A DNA stretch of 64,000 bases from Oscillatoria sp. FACHB-1407 (GCF_014697545.1 NZ_JACJSA010000025.1:44770-108769); one strand, 5' to 3'. Shown: positions 9,162-17,358, counted from the first letter of the stretch. Made by a program: numbers and translations. The notes: generated by a model from the letters alone, not told the origin.

Positions 9162-9620
9162 TCACAGTTCTATTTCAATATCCATCAAGAATTCTTGTAA
9201 ATCTCTAATAGTAGATTGGCTAGCATTCCTTTGTCTTTTACGACGATGAAGAACCCCACACTTGACTTCTGGATTATGCTGAATTAGAACAAATACTCTA
9301 TCGTCATTTTCGCTGACTTTTCCAATGGTTTTTAATAAATCAAGAATGTCTGACCAAGCAATATCAGAACGTAGAGGACTTTGACAAATTTTGTCGAGAG
9401 TGCTTTTCTGCTTATTATTCAAAGTAATTCGCCTCTCTTTATCCGATTCAGATTGAGAATCAGTATCTTTCATACTCAAATCTTCTAGTGGCTGTGTCTC
9501 CCCAAGCTTATTCAGTAGAAACTTCCATACTTTACTTACTTGCTGTAACTCCCAAAGTCCGTTTGGGAATTTTAGTATTGTATCTATTAAATTGTGTGAT
9601 GCTGAGTAAGGTAAATACAT
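9162..9620 (-). CDS. HicA-like protein with N-terminal extension
   Basis: Residues about 69-150 resemble the longer HicA family: NKQKSTLDKICQSPLRSDI, then AWSDILDLLKTIG, a beta-hairpin, VLHRRKRQR, and STIRDLQEFLMDIEI. HicA toxins are mRNA interferases with a dsRNA-binding-like fold. Usual members carry an HRPH-like motif; here it reads HRRK, and the glycine-His motif of short HicA proteins is absent (ENDDRVF instead). Activity is therefore doubtful. The first 65 residues are an extra, partly acidic segment not seen in short HicA toxins. It is the first gene of a four-gene minus-strand cluster, six bases from the HicB-like gene. Confidence 0.6.
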   Translation of the reverse strand: MYLPYSASHNLIDTILKFPNGLWELQQVSKVWKFLLNKLGETQPLEDLSMKDTDSQSESDKERRITLNNKQKSTLDKICQSPLRSDIAWSDILDLLKTIGKVSENDDRVFVLIQHNPEVKCGVLHRRKRQRNASQSTIRDLQEFLMDIEIEL

Positions 9621-9778
9621 TTATTGCTCCCATAACTGAGACAAGTTCTATTGCAAAAAATCGATGCTTTACTTCTAGCTACGATATAGTCAAGCTGCTT
9701 GTCTAACCAACAAAGTGTAAGCAGAATGATTGCGGAAGTTTTTATAGATGAAGACACAAAGTTGATATAGGCTCCTAT

Positions 9779-9812
9779 TTAGGTCGCTTCATTCTTTAAT
9801 GAAGCGACCTAA
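9779..9812. terminator. Perfect 15-bp inverted repeat with 4-base loop
   Basis: Left arm 9779-9793 (TTAGGTCGCTTCATT) and right arm 9798-9812 are exact reverse complements around the loop CTTT. It sits between the small membrane protein gene and the HicA-like gene. There is no clear T-run on either side, so it could be a terminator, an attenuator or a protein-binding site. Confidence 0.55.
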
Positions 9813-9864
9813 CTTGCCCTAGTCTACAACTTGATTAAGAGAGAAGCGTAGAAGTTACAGATCC

Positions 9865-10116
9865 TTAGGGTTCAAATGTTGCATCAACATCTTGAGCGAT
9901 GAGCAAGCCTTTCTTATATAGAAGACTTGGAGTATCGGAACCCTCTGAGTCAGTATTTATCTCAACAGCAAGAGACACTGACCACGGAAACAGCATTGTG
10001 ATTCGCACTGGAGCACCTTGCCATACCACAAACGCAAGTGCAGCGGACAAAGGAAATGTCAGAGCAAAACAGCTCAACCATATACCTTGCCTCGTAAGAC
10101 TTTGATCATTCCTCAT
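9865..10116 (-). CDS. Small single-span membrane protein, unknown
   Basis: This 83-residue product has a hydrophobic segment at about residues 11-32 (IWLSCFALTFPLSAALAFVV) and a polar C-terminal half, predicting a small anchored protein. A strong ribosome binding site, AGGAGG, lies at 10125-10130 on the minus strand, eight bases before the ATG, which supports real translation. It is upstream of the HicA-like cluster on the same strand, with a perfect hairpin between them. I do not recognise its family. By position it could be part of that system or an independent gene. Confidence 0.55.
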   Translation of the reverse strand: MRNDQSLTRQGIWLSCFALTFPLSAALAFVVWQGAPVRITMLFPWSVSLAVEINTDSEGSDTPSLLYKKGLLIAQDVDATFEP

Positions 10117-10346
10117 AAACCAATCCTCCTGGATTACTAATGCTTAGCTTGGCAGCTTAAGCAGCATCATAAACCATATTTTTTGGAGAAAGCAATACCT
10201 CTCCAGCTGTTTACATCGAAAAAACTGAAGAGGTGTAGTAAGAAATTTAGTTAGAAGAGGAATCAGAATCAAACCAATCTAGAAAATCAAGCTGCCAAGC
10301 AGATAATCCGTAAAAGTAGTTTGAGTCCTAGAATCAACTCTTACAC

Positions 10347-10367
10347 TGATATCATAACGTGATATCA
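10347..10367. promoter_or_regulatory. Paired TGATATCA palindromes, site 1
   Basis: TGATATCA at 10347-10354 and again at 10360-10367, separated by five bases (13-base centre-to-centre). The same spacing recurs in the second cluster, which suggests a bound dimer pair. This is a probable operator upstream of the 10116-9865 gene. Confidence 0.5.
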
Positions 10368-10576
10368 AAAAAAGTCAATACCGTAAAACGCTACCATATC
10401 TAGATAAACCATCTGCCAAGAAAGCCGTAAAAACACTACACTTCCGTCATTTTTCTCGAAGTGATCCCTAACTCAAATTCAGACCACTAGAAAGAATCAA
10501 GCTGCCAGCTAGACTATCCAGGGAGAAAAGGTAAATACTAGACCTTCACGGGTTGACTTACGCCGATACCGCGTAA

Positions 10577-10614
10577 TGATATCACATATAAAATGATATC
10601 GCATAGTGATATCA
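10577..10614. promoter_or_regulatory. Cluster of three TGATATC palindromes, site 2
   Basis: TGATATCA at 10577-10584, TGATATCG at 10594-10601 and TGATATCA at 10607-10614. The last two repeat the five-base spacing of site 1 and have a similar spacer (ending in GT before the second copy). Confidence 0.5.
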
Positions 10615-10723
10615 AATCAGATTTGCCAAAAGATTATCTAGAGAAAACAGAGAACCTTGACTACAGAGCTTGACCAAACAACGCCACAGTAAAATATTAT
10701 ACTTCGGTATCATTTCTGCTAAC

Positions 10724-11449
10724 CTAAATTGTACTCTGTTTGAAAAGTTCAATCGAATAACACAAGCGATCGCCCCTTGATAACGCTTCTCCACAGACGA
10801 TGGGGCGGTTGCCAGAGCTATAAGCGGTGTGACAATAGACCAACAACGGATCACCCAATGGCACATCGAGATATTCACTGGTTTCGTAGTTAGCGCGGGT
10901 GCATTCCAAAATTGCGTCTACTCGTTCCACTGGAACACCATGTTGTTCTAATGTGGGAAATGTCATTTGACGTTGCAGATCGTCCGCGTATTTTTCCCCT
11001 AAATCCTTGAGGATATAGGTAATATCAACTGCAACCGGAATATCATTGATCAATAGCAATTTCTTCTGCAAATAAACAGTTGTTTGATGCGGGAGTAGCT
11101 GTAATTTCTGTCGCACTTCAACAGGTGCATCAACGGCTTCAAATACTAAATTTTGAATTGAACTATTGACCCCCTGACGCAACATATCTTCCTCAAAAAA
11201 CACCATGGGGCTAGAGAGGGTATAGGTGACTTTGCGTTGTTCCTTGACAAATACGCCCTTACCCCGATGAGAAGAAACCAAACCCTGGTTGACGAGATTG
11301 GCGATCGCCCGTCTTACAGTAATCCGACTCACCTCAAACACTGACATCAATTGGTGCTCACTGGGAAGCTGTTCTCCCGGTTGTAATTCACCATTGGTAA
11401 TTTTTTCTCGCAGTTGCTCTGAGATGATCAGATGAAGGGGGAGTTGCAT
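10724..11449 (-). CDS. GntR-family (HutC subfamily) transcriptional regulator
   Basis: 241 residues: an N-terminal winged helix (about 5-70) with GEQLPSEHQLMSVFEVSRITVRRAI and the wing GLVSSHRGKGVFV, then a UTRA ligand-binding domain (about 90-235). UTRA domains of HutC regulators sense small metabolites such as histidine-pathway intermediates, amino sugars or phosphonates; the ligand here is not readable. The gene runs away from the lipoprotein gene at 11564, leaving a 114-base shared intergenic region where autoregulation and control of the lipoprotein are likely. It is also a candidate, but unproven, regulator of the TTGTCATAACAA-type sites at 19-23 kb. Confidence 0.9.
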   Translation of the reverse strand: MQLPLHLIISEQLREKITNGELQPGEQLPSEHQLMSVFEVSRITVRRAIANLVNQGLVSSHRGKGVFVKEQRKVTYTLSSPMVFFEEDMLRQGVNSSIQNLVFEAVDAPVEVRQKLQLLPHQTTVYLQKKLLLINDIPVAVDITYILKDLGEKYADDLQRQMTFPTLEQHGVPVERVDAILECTRANYETSEYLDVPLGDPLLVYCHTAYSSGNRPIVCGEALSRGDRLCYSIELFKQSTI

Positions 11450-11563
11450 TGAGTTGGTTCAGAGAAATATAACTGAATTGGCTATGAATTCTGATCTAGC
11501 TTAACCCAACTCTTTGACAGACTCTCGTTAACCTGAGTCACCTATGGAGCTTTCAATGAAGCC

Positions 11564-13003
11564 ATGAAACTAACTAAACAACTCGCTTTTTTCATCGTTG
11601 GACTCTTGGTAACCTGTGTCATAGCTGTTTCTTGTACTGGCTCTCAAACCGTGACGTCTCAAACCGCGACATCTCAAACGACTCCAGGGGCAGAAGTTGC
11701 CCCTCCCCGGTTTGCCGAGAGTTGTTTGACCCCTGAGATTGCCCAGCGTCCGATATGGGAGTGCTATGAGGTTATCGTTACCGGGGATGAACATCAGGAG
11801 GTGATGATCCAACATGCGAGTGGTGAGGCTCATAAAGTACTAACCTTTCGCGATCGCGACCAAACTAAATTTCGCTTTACACCAACCCAAAAGGGCGTTT
11901 GGACATTTAGTACTGGAGGCGAGATTGACATCAATGGCGATCGCCCCGACTACGCGAAAGGGTTTGTTGCAGGTCAAGATACTAAGTGGATTCGTACGGC
12001 TACAGGTGAGGCGTTTGTACCGCAGTATGTCATGTATGAGAAACCTGATATTGATCAAGGACTGGATAAATTTATCGATGGTCATGGCTTCACCGGGTTT
12101 CACATTCGCAATTTGCGTGATTTTTTGAGTGACCCTAACTATTTTGAAGCCGTCGTCCTCAAAACCTATCGACGCGGCGGAGTGACTCACTTTTGGATCT
12201 GGGGTGATGCGGCTCGTGGTCAAACCCCAAAAGACTATGAAGTCGATGTAGATCGACTATACACGGAAATCGCTGCCCGTTTGTCGCCTCTACCGGGATG
12301 GACGTTGGGTTATGGTTTTGATTTGTTTGAATGGGCAAAAGCCGAGGAAATTGAAGAGTTGCGCGATCGCTTCCGTAAAGATAGCAGCTATGTGCATCTA
12401 ATCGGCGCACGCGGACACAAAAATGAATATGAGGAGATTAGCTCTAATCTCGACTATGCTTCTTGGGAGTGGCATCGACCCACCTATGAGGACTATCGAG
12501 AACACCTGGAAAAGTCCAATAATCGCCCCACGTTTTCTGAAGATCGGTTTCGCATTCGGGTTTCTGATGACTTTGCTGACAAAGATTACAACCCAGAGTT
12601 GACCCGCCGAGGTTTATGGAATTCGGCGATCGCTGGAGGAGTCGCTAACATCTGGGGACACCGCCCTGAAGGCAAAGAATTTTCGGAACCCTATCCCAAT
12701 CAAGACGCGATTAAGACCTATAGCACCTTTGTTAGCAAGCTGTTTACCGTGGGCATGCAAGTTGATGATGCTTTGAGCAACACTGGTCACTGTTTGCGGG
12801 ATGGAGAAACCCAAGCCTTTTGCTATGTTGAAGATGCTGACCGTGTGACACTCAACCTCAGCCCAATGCAGGCTCCACTACGAGTATTTGCAGTCGATAC
12901 GAAAGCAGCCTATAAGGAAGTTGATATTCCCGCAGCAGGTGAAACGATAGAGTGGCAAGCTCCTGACTCATCTGATTGGGCGATCGCTGTCATGAGCCAA
13001 TAA
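11564..13003 (+). CDS. DUF5060-type glycosidase-like lipoprotein
   Basis: The signal peptide ends in a lipobox-like VIAVSC (Cys24), so a lipoprotein is predicted. Residues about 60-130 resemble a DUF5060-type beta-sandwich (WECYEVIVTG, FRFTPTQKGVWTFST). They precede a TIM-barrel-like region with WIWGDAARG, LGYGFDLFEW and LDYASWEWHRPTYEDY, patterns of uncharacterised glycoside hydrolases (DUF4038/GH140-like). A C-terminal beta-domain follows (about 395-479). Substrate is unknown. It is divergent from the GntR/HutC regulator, which might control it. Confidence 0.65.
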   Translation: MKLTKQLAFFIVGLLVTCVIAVSCTGSQTVTSQTATSQTTPGAEVAPPRFAESCLTPEIAQRPIWECYEVIVTGDEHQEVMIQHASGEAHKVLTFRDRDQTKFRFTPTQKGVWTFSTGGEIDINGDRPDYAKGFVAGQDTKWIRTATGEAFVPQYVMYEKPDIDQGLDKFIDGHGFTGFHIRNLRDFLSDPNYFEAVVLKTYRRGGVTHFWIWGDAARGQTPKDYEVDVDRLYTEIAARLSPLPGWTLGYGFDLFEWAKAEEIEELRDRFRKDSSYVHLIGARGHKNEYEEISSNLDYASWEWHRPTYEDYREHLEKSNNRPTFSEDRFRIRVSDDFADKDYNPELTRRGLWNSAIAGGVANIWGHRPEGKEFSEPYPNQDAIKTYSTFVSKLFTVGMQVDDALSNTGHCLRDGETQAFCYVEDADRVTLNLSPMQAPLRVFAVDTKAAYKEVDIPAAGETIEWQAPDSSDWAIAVMSQ

Positions 13004-13083
13004 GAGGCAGTTAGCTGCTTGGGCAGTTGTTGTATAGCCCGTAGCCACGTTAAAACTTGCAAGAGTAGAGCGATCGCCCCTTG

Positions 13084-13455
13084 TTAAAATTCTGATATCT
13101 CCCGCCCATGTAAAGAAGAGCAGAATTGAGGATCTGGAGAGGCACACTCCAATTGATAAAGTCGCTCATTATGAAATAAAGCAGAAAATTCTGTGCCATA
13201 ACGCATAGTCCATGTGTAAGCACTTAGCTCTGGGATTGGTGTTCCACACATTTCACTTGGACATGCTGCCAGATCTCGTTTCGGATTTCTAACTCCATCC
13301 GACCCAAATATTTCCCTGACTTCTGCGTAGGTCAAGAGAGTGTCGCGATCGAGTTGTGCTTGTCTCGCCCTTTGATAAGCTTCTATAGCAACCCTAAACG
13401 ATTTGTGAAAGTGCCCGCCCATCGGGCGGGCACTTTCACAAATCACCTTTTTCAC
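13084..13455 (-). pseudogene. Gene remnant whose 5' end lies in an inserted palindromic element
   Basis: The 123-codon frame reads from inside the 93-bp element at 13384-13476. The first 25 or so residues (MKKVICESARPMGGHF...) are encoded by the element itself, and only the part from about EAYQRARQAQ onward is native. That part contains LTYAEVREIFG, which resembles nothing I can name. The likely history is insertion of the element into a gene and loss of its original start. Whether the chimeric frame is translated is unknown. Confidence 0.4.
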
Positions 13456-13476
13456 AAATCAGATAGGACTGCTATA
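13384..13476 (-). mobile_element. 93-bp MITE-like palindromic element, copy 1
   Basis: It is bounded by TATAGCAA...GCTATA and contains a long hairpin: GTGAAAGTGCCCGCCC and its exact reverse complement around a four-base loop. A second 93-bp copy in the opposite orientation is at 54169-54261. TA-flanked ends suit mobilisation by an IS630/Tc1-type transposase, but no transposase is inside. Confidence 0.75.
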
Positions 13477-13866
13477 TCAAAGCTGAATCTCTATCCTGAC
13501 AGCCCAGAATAAACATCATTAACACAACTACTAATGATGCTTTGCGATAGTTTTTGTGAGGCGATCGCTTGTCTGAGGTTTGTGTGTACAAGGGTTGCAG
13601 CAGAACCATTGGCAGAACCATTGGATGAGTCAATAGAGTAATGCTTGTGTCCTACTACAGTACTCCTTCTCGGAAGGGGATGAAATTATTTTCTAAGAAC
13701 GAAATAGGTTAGTTTGTCTAAGGATTGTGAATTAAATAAAATCGCCAAATTGTCGGTAGGGGCGTGGCATTTGGTAGACAATCTGGGCAACTCTGGCAGA
13801 GATTTCTGCCCAAATGCCGCGCCCGTACGAGATGTTATCTAATTTAATTGCCATTCTTAAGAGCCG
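13477..13866. other. Gene-free stretch with a GC-rich inverted repeat
   Basis: No gene seen. Positions 13755-13773 (GTAGGGGCGTGGCATTTGG) are matched by an imperfect reverse complement at 13809-13828. This unit is flanked by AATTAAAT-like sequence and looks like another short non-autonomous element. Confidence 0.5.
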
Positions 13867-14400
13867 TTATAGCGCGATCGCCTCCAGAAGCGAACTCCTT
13901 TGCATCGATAAACTTTGCTCTAGGGTTTCAAGCGAGTGCTTTGCCGTGTGCAATTCCAGCGTTTCGCTAGTTTGCAGGGTATGTCGCCAGACGAGCACCG
14001 ATAGGGTTTCAATGCGGGCAGGTGCAGCACAGTTTGACGCGAGAGAGGGCAACGAGAAGGGAGGTTTGGCGATCGCAATCTGAGATAGTTGGACGATATC
14101 CAGATCGTGAGGCAACTGCACCGAGACGAGCCAGGGAAACTGTTTCACCCAGACACGCTGATCTTTTGTTACCGAATGCAACATGGATTCTAGATCGTTG
14201 GGTTCACCCAACCAACGAATCCGAAAGTTACTCTCACACAGGCGCAAAATGGAGCAGGGAGTATGGTCTAGCTCTGTCTCAAACGACTGAAACGGAGCAA
14301 TGCGATCGCACCCGTCACCAAACAGGGTTTTCATGACCTGCAAGCCATCTATTCCGGCGATGTCCCATAGCAAATTGGTGTGAACTGAAGGGTTACTCAT
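13867..14400 (-). CDS. Unknown protein coupled to the DUF1989-GcvT gene
   Basis: This 177-residue product starts with an ATG overlapping the last bases of the upstream gene (ATGA-type overlap at 14397-14400), so the two are translationally coupled. It has no membrane segment. The size and position after a GcvT-like gene recall the small gamma subunit of heterotetrameric sarcosine oxidase, but no diagnostic motif confirms this. The sequence is otherwise unrecognised. A role as partner or chaperone of the upstream folate-binding protein is inferred from coupling only. Confidence 0.6.
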   Translation of the reverse strand: MSNPSVHTNLLWDIAGIDGLQVMKTLFGDGCDRIAPFQSFETELDHTPCSILRLCESNFRIRWLGEPNDLESMLHSVTKDQRVWVKQFPWLVSVQLPHDLDIVQLSQIAIAKPPFSLPSLASNCAAPARIETLSVLVWRHTLQTSETLELHTAKHSLETLEQSLSMQRSSLLEAIAL

Positions 14401-16241
14401 GATCGGACGCGGCTCTTAGTGGGGTCATAGGCAGCGAGGGTGCCAACAGTGGCTCTGACACGACGAACCATGCCATCGACAAAGCCAACTTCTAAAACGG
14501 TTCCGGGTTCGGCATATTCCGGTGTGATTTGTGCCAGGGCGATGCTGCGATTGAGGATGGGTGAGAAGGCCGCACTGGTAATCGTGCCGACGCGCCACCG
14601 TTCGCCACTGGGATGAACGCACTGCCCCCCGGCAGCAACTTCATTGCCTTCCAGCACCAGACCAACGGTGACTCTGGGGGGATGCTCGCGAATCTTTTCT
14701 AATGCCGCTTTGCCGATGAAATCAGGCTTTTTCATCGCCACAGCCCAACCAATTCCGGCTTGATAGGGCGAGGTCAGGTCATCAAATTCGCGTCCCGCAG
14801 CAAGCAGTCCAGCTTCAATGCGGGCGCGATCGAGAGCCAACATACCCATCGGTTGCAGTCCGACGGGTGCGCCTGCGGTCATGAGTGCATCCCAGAGCGC
14901 AATGCCGTGGTCAGGGTGGACGAACAATTCGTAGCCCAACTCCCCGGTGTAGCCTGTGCGGGAGATCAGAACCGGAATGTTGGCAACGGTTCCCGTAGCA
15001 AAGTGGAAATAGGGCAGATCGTCGATGGTCAACGGGGCAAACTGCGGATCAAAGTGGGTGAGCGATCGCAAAATTTGCCGCGATAACGGACCCTGAATCG
15101 CGAGATTGTGAAGCAGATGGCTACAGGGCTGAATCTCAACTTCAAAGCTCTGTTGGGTTGCAACTCGCGTCAGCCACTCCGCATCACTGTCGCAGTTCCC
15201 AACATAGCGATAGTGCAACTCTCCCAAGCAAAAGACAATGCCATCATCGACAATGCCTCCATGCGGATTGAGCAGACATCCATAAGCCGATTGCCCTACT
15301 TTGAGCTTACTGACATCCCGTGAAAAAGCAAGTTGCAGCAGGCTGAAGGCATCTTTTCCAGTCACATCAAACTTACGAAGAGCAGACAAATCGAGCAATA
15401 CAGCCCGTTCTCGCAATGCCCAGTATTCATCCTGAATGCCGTGATTGGTAAAGCTGTTCGGCACCCAAAAGCCGTTGTATTCCACCAGGTTGTTAGTTAA
15501 CTGCTGAATCTGGGGGGTAAAGGCACTGGGTTGAGTTAGCCGCAGGGGAGCCGTTGCGGAGGCACGTCGTCCGATCGCCCTGGGAATGTCAGCTTCAGCT
15601 TCATACACCCGGATCAAAATGGGAGTCGGATTCCAACCATTCACCGGATCGATATCATCAGCACACGAAGAATTGGCGCAGAGCAAATCCCGCTGAGCAC
15701 GCAACAGCACATAATCTCCGGGACGTGACCATGCTTCGCCACCCGCAATCACCCCTGTCTCTTCAACGGCAGTGTTGTAGAAGAAATTGATCGCACTCCA
15801 ACCAGGACGAGGCGCAATGCCGTAAGGCTGCAACACCTGATTGAAGTTGTCGCTGCAACTGGGATGACCGGGATAGCCCAGATCTTCGTAATAACGAGCC
15901 GTACACGCCAGCAAAAAGCTGTCATGGCGATTGCAGGTGTCCTGAATCACCTCTAGCATTGGCTGCATTTTTTGGGAAAAGTATTTGCCGTGCAATCCCG
16001 CTATAGGCATCGACAAGCCGTTAAGCGTGCGAGTGACAGTTGGGTCAATTTCCTCCTGGTACTGCTCCCCCGCAAAGGCAACCAGATCCGAACACTGACA
16101 CCCCTCCACATCCAGGATTTGGATGTACTGCCCTGCTTTTACCGAGTAGGCGATCGCCGTTCCACCCTCAATCCAATACTCGGCAACGACCTGTCCAAGC
16201 GGTGAAGGGAGTATGTCAGGTTGTTTGGTTTCGAGAAGCAT
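14397..16241 (-). CDS. DUF1989 - aminomethyltransferase (GcvT) fusion protein
   Basis: 614 residues. The N-terminal 215 or so match DUF1989 (urea carboxylase-associated family, which includes carboxyguanidine deiminases): DVEGCQCSDLVAF, CNRHDSFLLACTARY and GHPSCSDNF carry the probable metal Cys/His ligands. From about 250 onward it is a GcvT-type folate-dependent aminomethyltransferase/demethylase: GFWVPNSF, VLLDLSALRKFDVTGKDA, ISRTGYTGELGYELF, GMLALDRARIEAGL, then the GcvT C-terminal barrel. The fusion suggests amine or guanidine chemistry and one-carbon transfer on the same substrate. The first codons lie next to a repeat array that replaces any visible promoter. True substrate unknown. Confidence 0.82.
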   Translation of the reverse strand: MLLETKQPDILPSPLGQVVAEYWIEGGTAIAYSVKAGQYIQILDVEGCQCSDLVAFAGEQYQEEIDPTVTRTLNGLSMPIAGLHGKYFSQKMQPMLEVIQDTCNRHDSFLLACTARYYEDLGYPGHPSCSDNFNQVLQPYGIAPRPGWSAINFFYNTAVEETGVIAGGEAWSRPGDYVLLRAQRDLLCANSSCADDIDPVNGWNPTPILIRVYEAEADIPRAIGRRASATAPLRLTQPSAFTPQIQQLTNNLVEYNGFWVPNSFTNHGIQDEYWALRERAVLLDLSALRKFDVTGKDAFSLLQLAFSRDVSKLKVGQSAYGCLLNPHGGIVDDGIVFCLGELHYRYVGNCDSDAEWLTRVATQQSFEVEIQPCSHLLHNLAIQGPLSRQILRSLTHFDPQFAPLTIDDLPYFHFATGTVANIPVLISRTGYTGELGYELFVHPDHGIALWDALMTAGAPVGLQPMGMLALDRARIEAGLLAAGREFDDLTSPYQAGIGWAVAMKKPDFIGKAALEKIREHPPRVTVGLVLEGNEVAAGGQCVHPSGERWRVGTITSAAFSPILNRSIALAQITPEYAEPGTVLEVGFVDGMVRRVRATVGTLAAYDPTKSRVRS

Positions 16242-16490
16242 GAGGGGGAAGTGGGGAGTAAGGGAGTAGGGAGTGGATGGGTGAGTGGAGAGTGGGGAGT
16301 GGATGGGTGGGTGAGGGGTGGATGGGAAAGTGAGACGAATGACTACTGACCATCAATCATCAACCATCAACTATTGACCGTTGACTACTGACTATTGACT
16401 ACTGACCATCAACCATCAACTATTGACCGTTGACTACTGACTATTGACTACTGACCATCAACCATTGACTACTGACCATTGACCGCTAAT
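16242..16490. repeat. Short tandem heptamer repeats (STRR)
   Basis: First a G-rich run (GGGAGTA, GGGAGTG, GGATGGGTG variants, about 16242-16330), then heptamers of the types TTGACCA, CTACTGA, CATCAAC (about 16338-16487). It fills the whole gap between the MOSC gene and the start of the DUF1989-GcvT gene. Confidence 0.85.
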
Positions 16491-16499
16491 CAAAAACAA

Positions 16500-17300
16500 T
16501 CAGGATTCCAAAACTACAACCTCATCACCTCGTCGAATCGTGCCGCCCTGCACCACACTGGCATAGATACCAACATTGCCCTGATTGTGTTGCATCACGG
16601 TTTTCAGAATGTTCAGATCATTAGGCAACTCACTTTGAGCCATCGTCGTCATCACACAACGACCGCAAGGCTTTGTCACACTGAGACGCACGTCATCCCC
16701 GATCGCCAACGTCTTACCGACCCAATCGTTCTCCACAAATCCCGTTGCGCCGTTCGTTGGCTGCACTACTAAGTTAGGGCGAAAGCGACGTGGCTCAAAT
16801 CGAGAATCGGTTGCAAATGTCTGGAGTTGATTCAGAGTTGCTGTAGTGAGCAGATGCAGTGTAGCCGCATCAAAAAAGGTGTTGGGTCGAATGGAAATAT
16901 CGGTGATTTGGTCTTGATCGGGTAATCCGTCGATGTCGGGAGTGTACATCTCGATGCTCGGCTCTGCGGGGGCAACGGTTTCTAACTTAACGGGTTGCCC
17001 AAATGCCTGCGAGAGAACTTCATTCACCTCAGCCGCATCGCTGAGAACAACGGTGCCATCGGGCAACGTAATTTTGACCTTTGAGGATTCCTCTAAAGCA
17101 GCGCGACAGTCAAACATCTTGCCCCACTTGCGCGGCGACTTGGCACTGATGGTTTTGCCATGGCTATCGAGCAACGCATAGGTGCGATCGCCCCATAGTC
17201 CCTCTTCTGTGACGAGAGAAGCATTTAGCTCCTCCCCCAACATTGACTTAACTGGATAACGCCACAGCGACACGACAGTGCCCACAGTTGCTTTGGTCAT
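16500..17300 (-). CDS. MOSC-domain protein
   Basis: 266 residues with an N-terminal MOSC beta-barrel (WRYPVKSMLGEEL, LWGDRTYALLD) and a C-terminal MOSC domain (about 130-265). Between them lie the family motif FRPNLVV and the conserved Cys in KPCGRCVMTTM. MOSC proteins handle sulfur on molybdenum cofactor or form part of Moco enzymes that reduce N-hydroxylated compounds (YcbX/mARC type). No ferredoxin domain is present. Its position between an amine-related GcvT fusion and an acyl-CoA-dehydrogenase-like oxidase makes N-hydroxy compound reduction a reasonable, untested idea. Confidence 0.88.
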   Translation of the reverse strand: MTKATVGTVVSLWRYPVKSMLGEELNASLVTEEGLWGDRTYALLDSHGKTISAKSPRKWGKMFDCRAALEESSKVKITLPDGTVVLSDAAEVNEVLSQAFGQPVKLETVAPAEPSIEMYTPDIDGLPDQDQITDISIRPNTFFDAATLHLLTTATLNQLQTFATDSRFEPRRFRPNLVVQPTNGATGFVENDWVGKTLAIGDDVRLSVTKPCGRCVMTTMAQSELPNDLNILKTVMQHNQGNVGIYASVVQGGTIRRGDEVVVLES

Positions 17301-17358
17301 GCTCCCTCCTGATACCTGTGCGATCGGTGATGGCTAATGATACTGGAGTTTGGGCAGT

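Larger units (their letters stand above)
10117..10723. other. Non-coding region with degenerate tandem repeats and TGATATC palindromes
   Basis: No credible gene is seen. The region looks like two diverged copies of a roughly 210-base unit: AATCAAGCTGCCA recurs near 10287 and 10497, and a GTAAAA...CTTC...TCATTTTTCT-like block recurs near 10425 and 10690. Each unit contains a pair of TGATATC palindromes. The region is directly upstream of the small membrane protein gene on the minus strand and downstream of the GntR gene. Confidence 0.6.
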
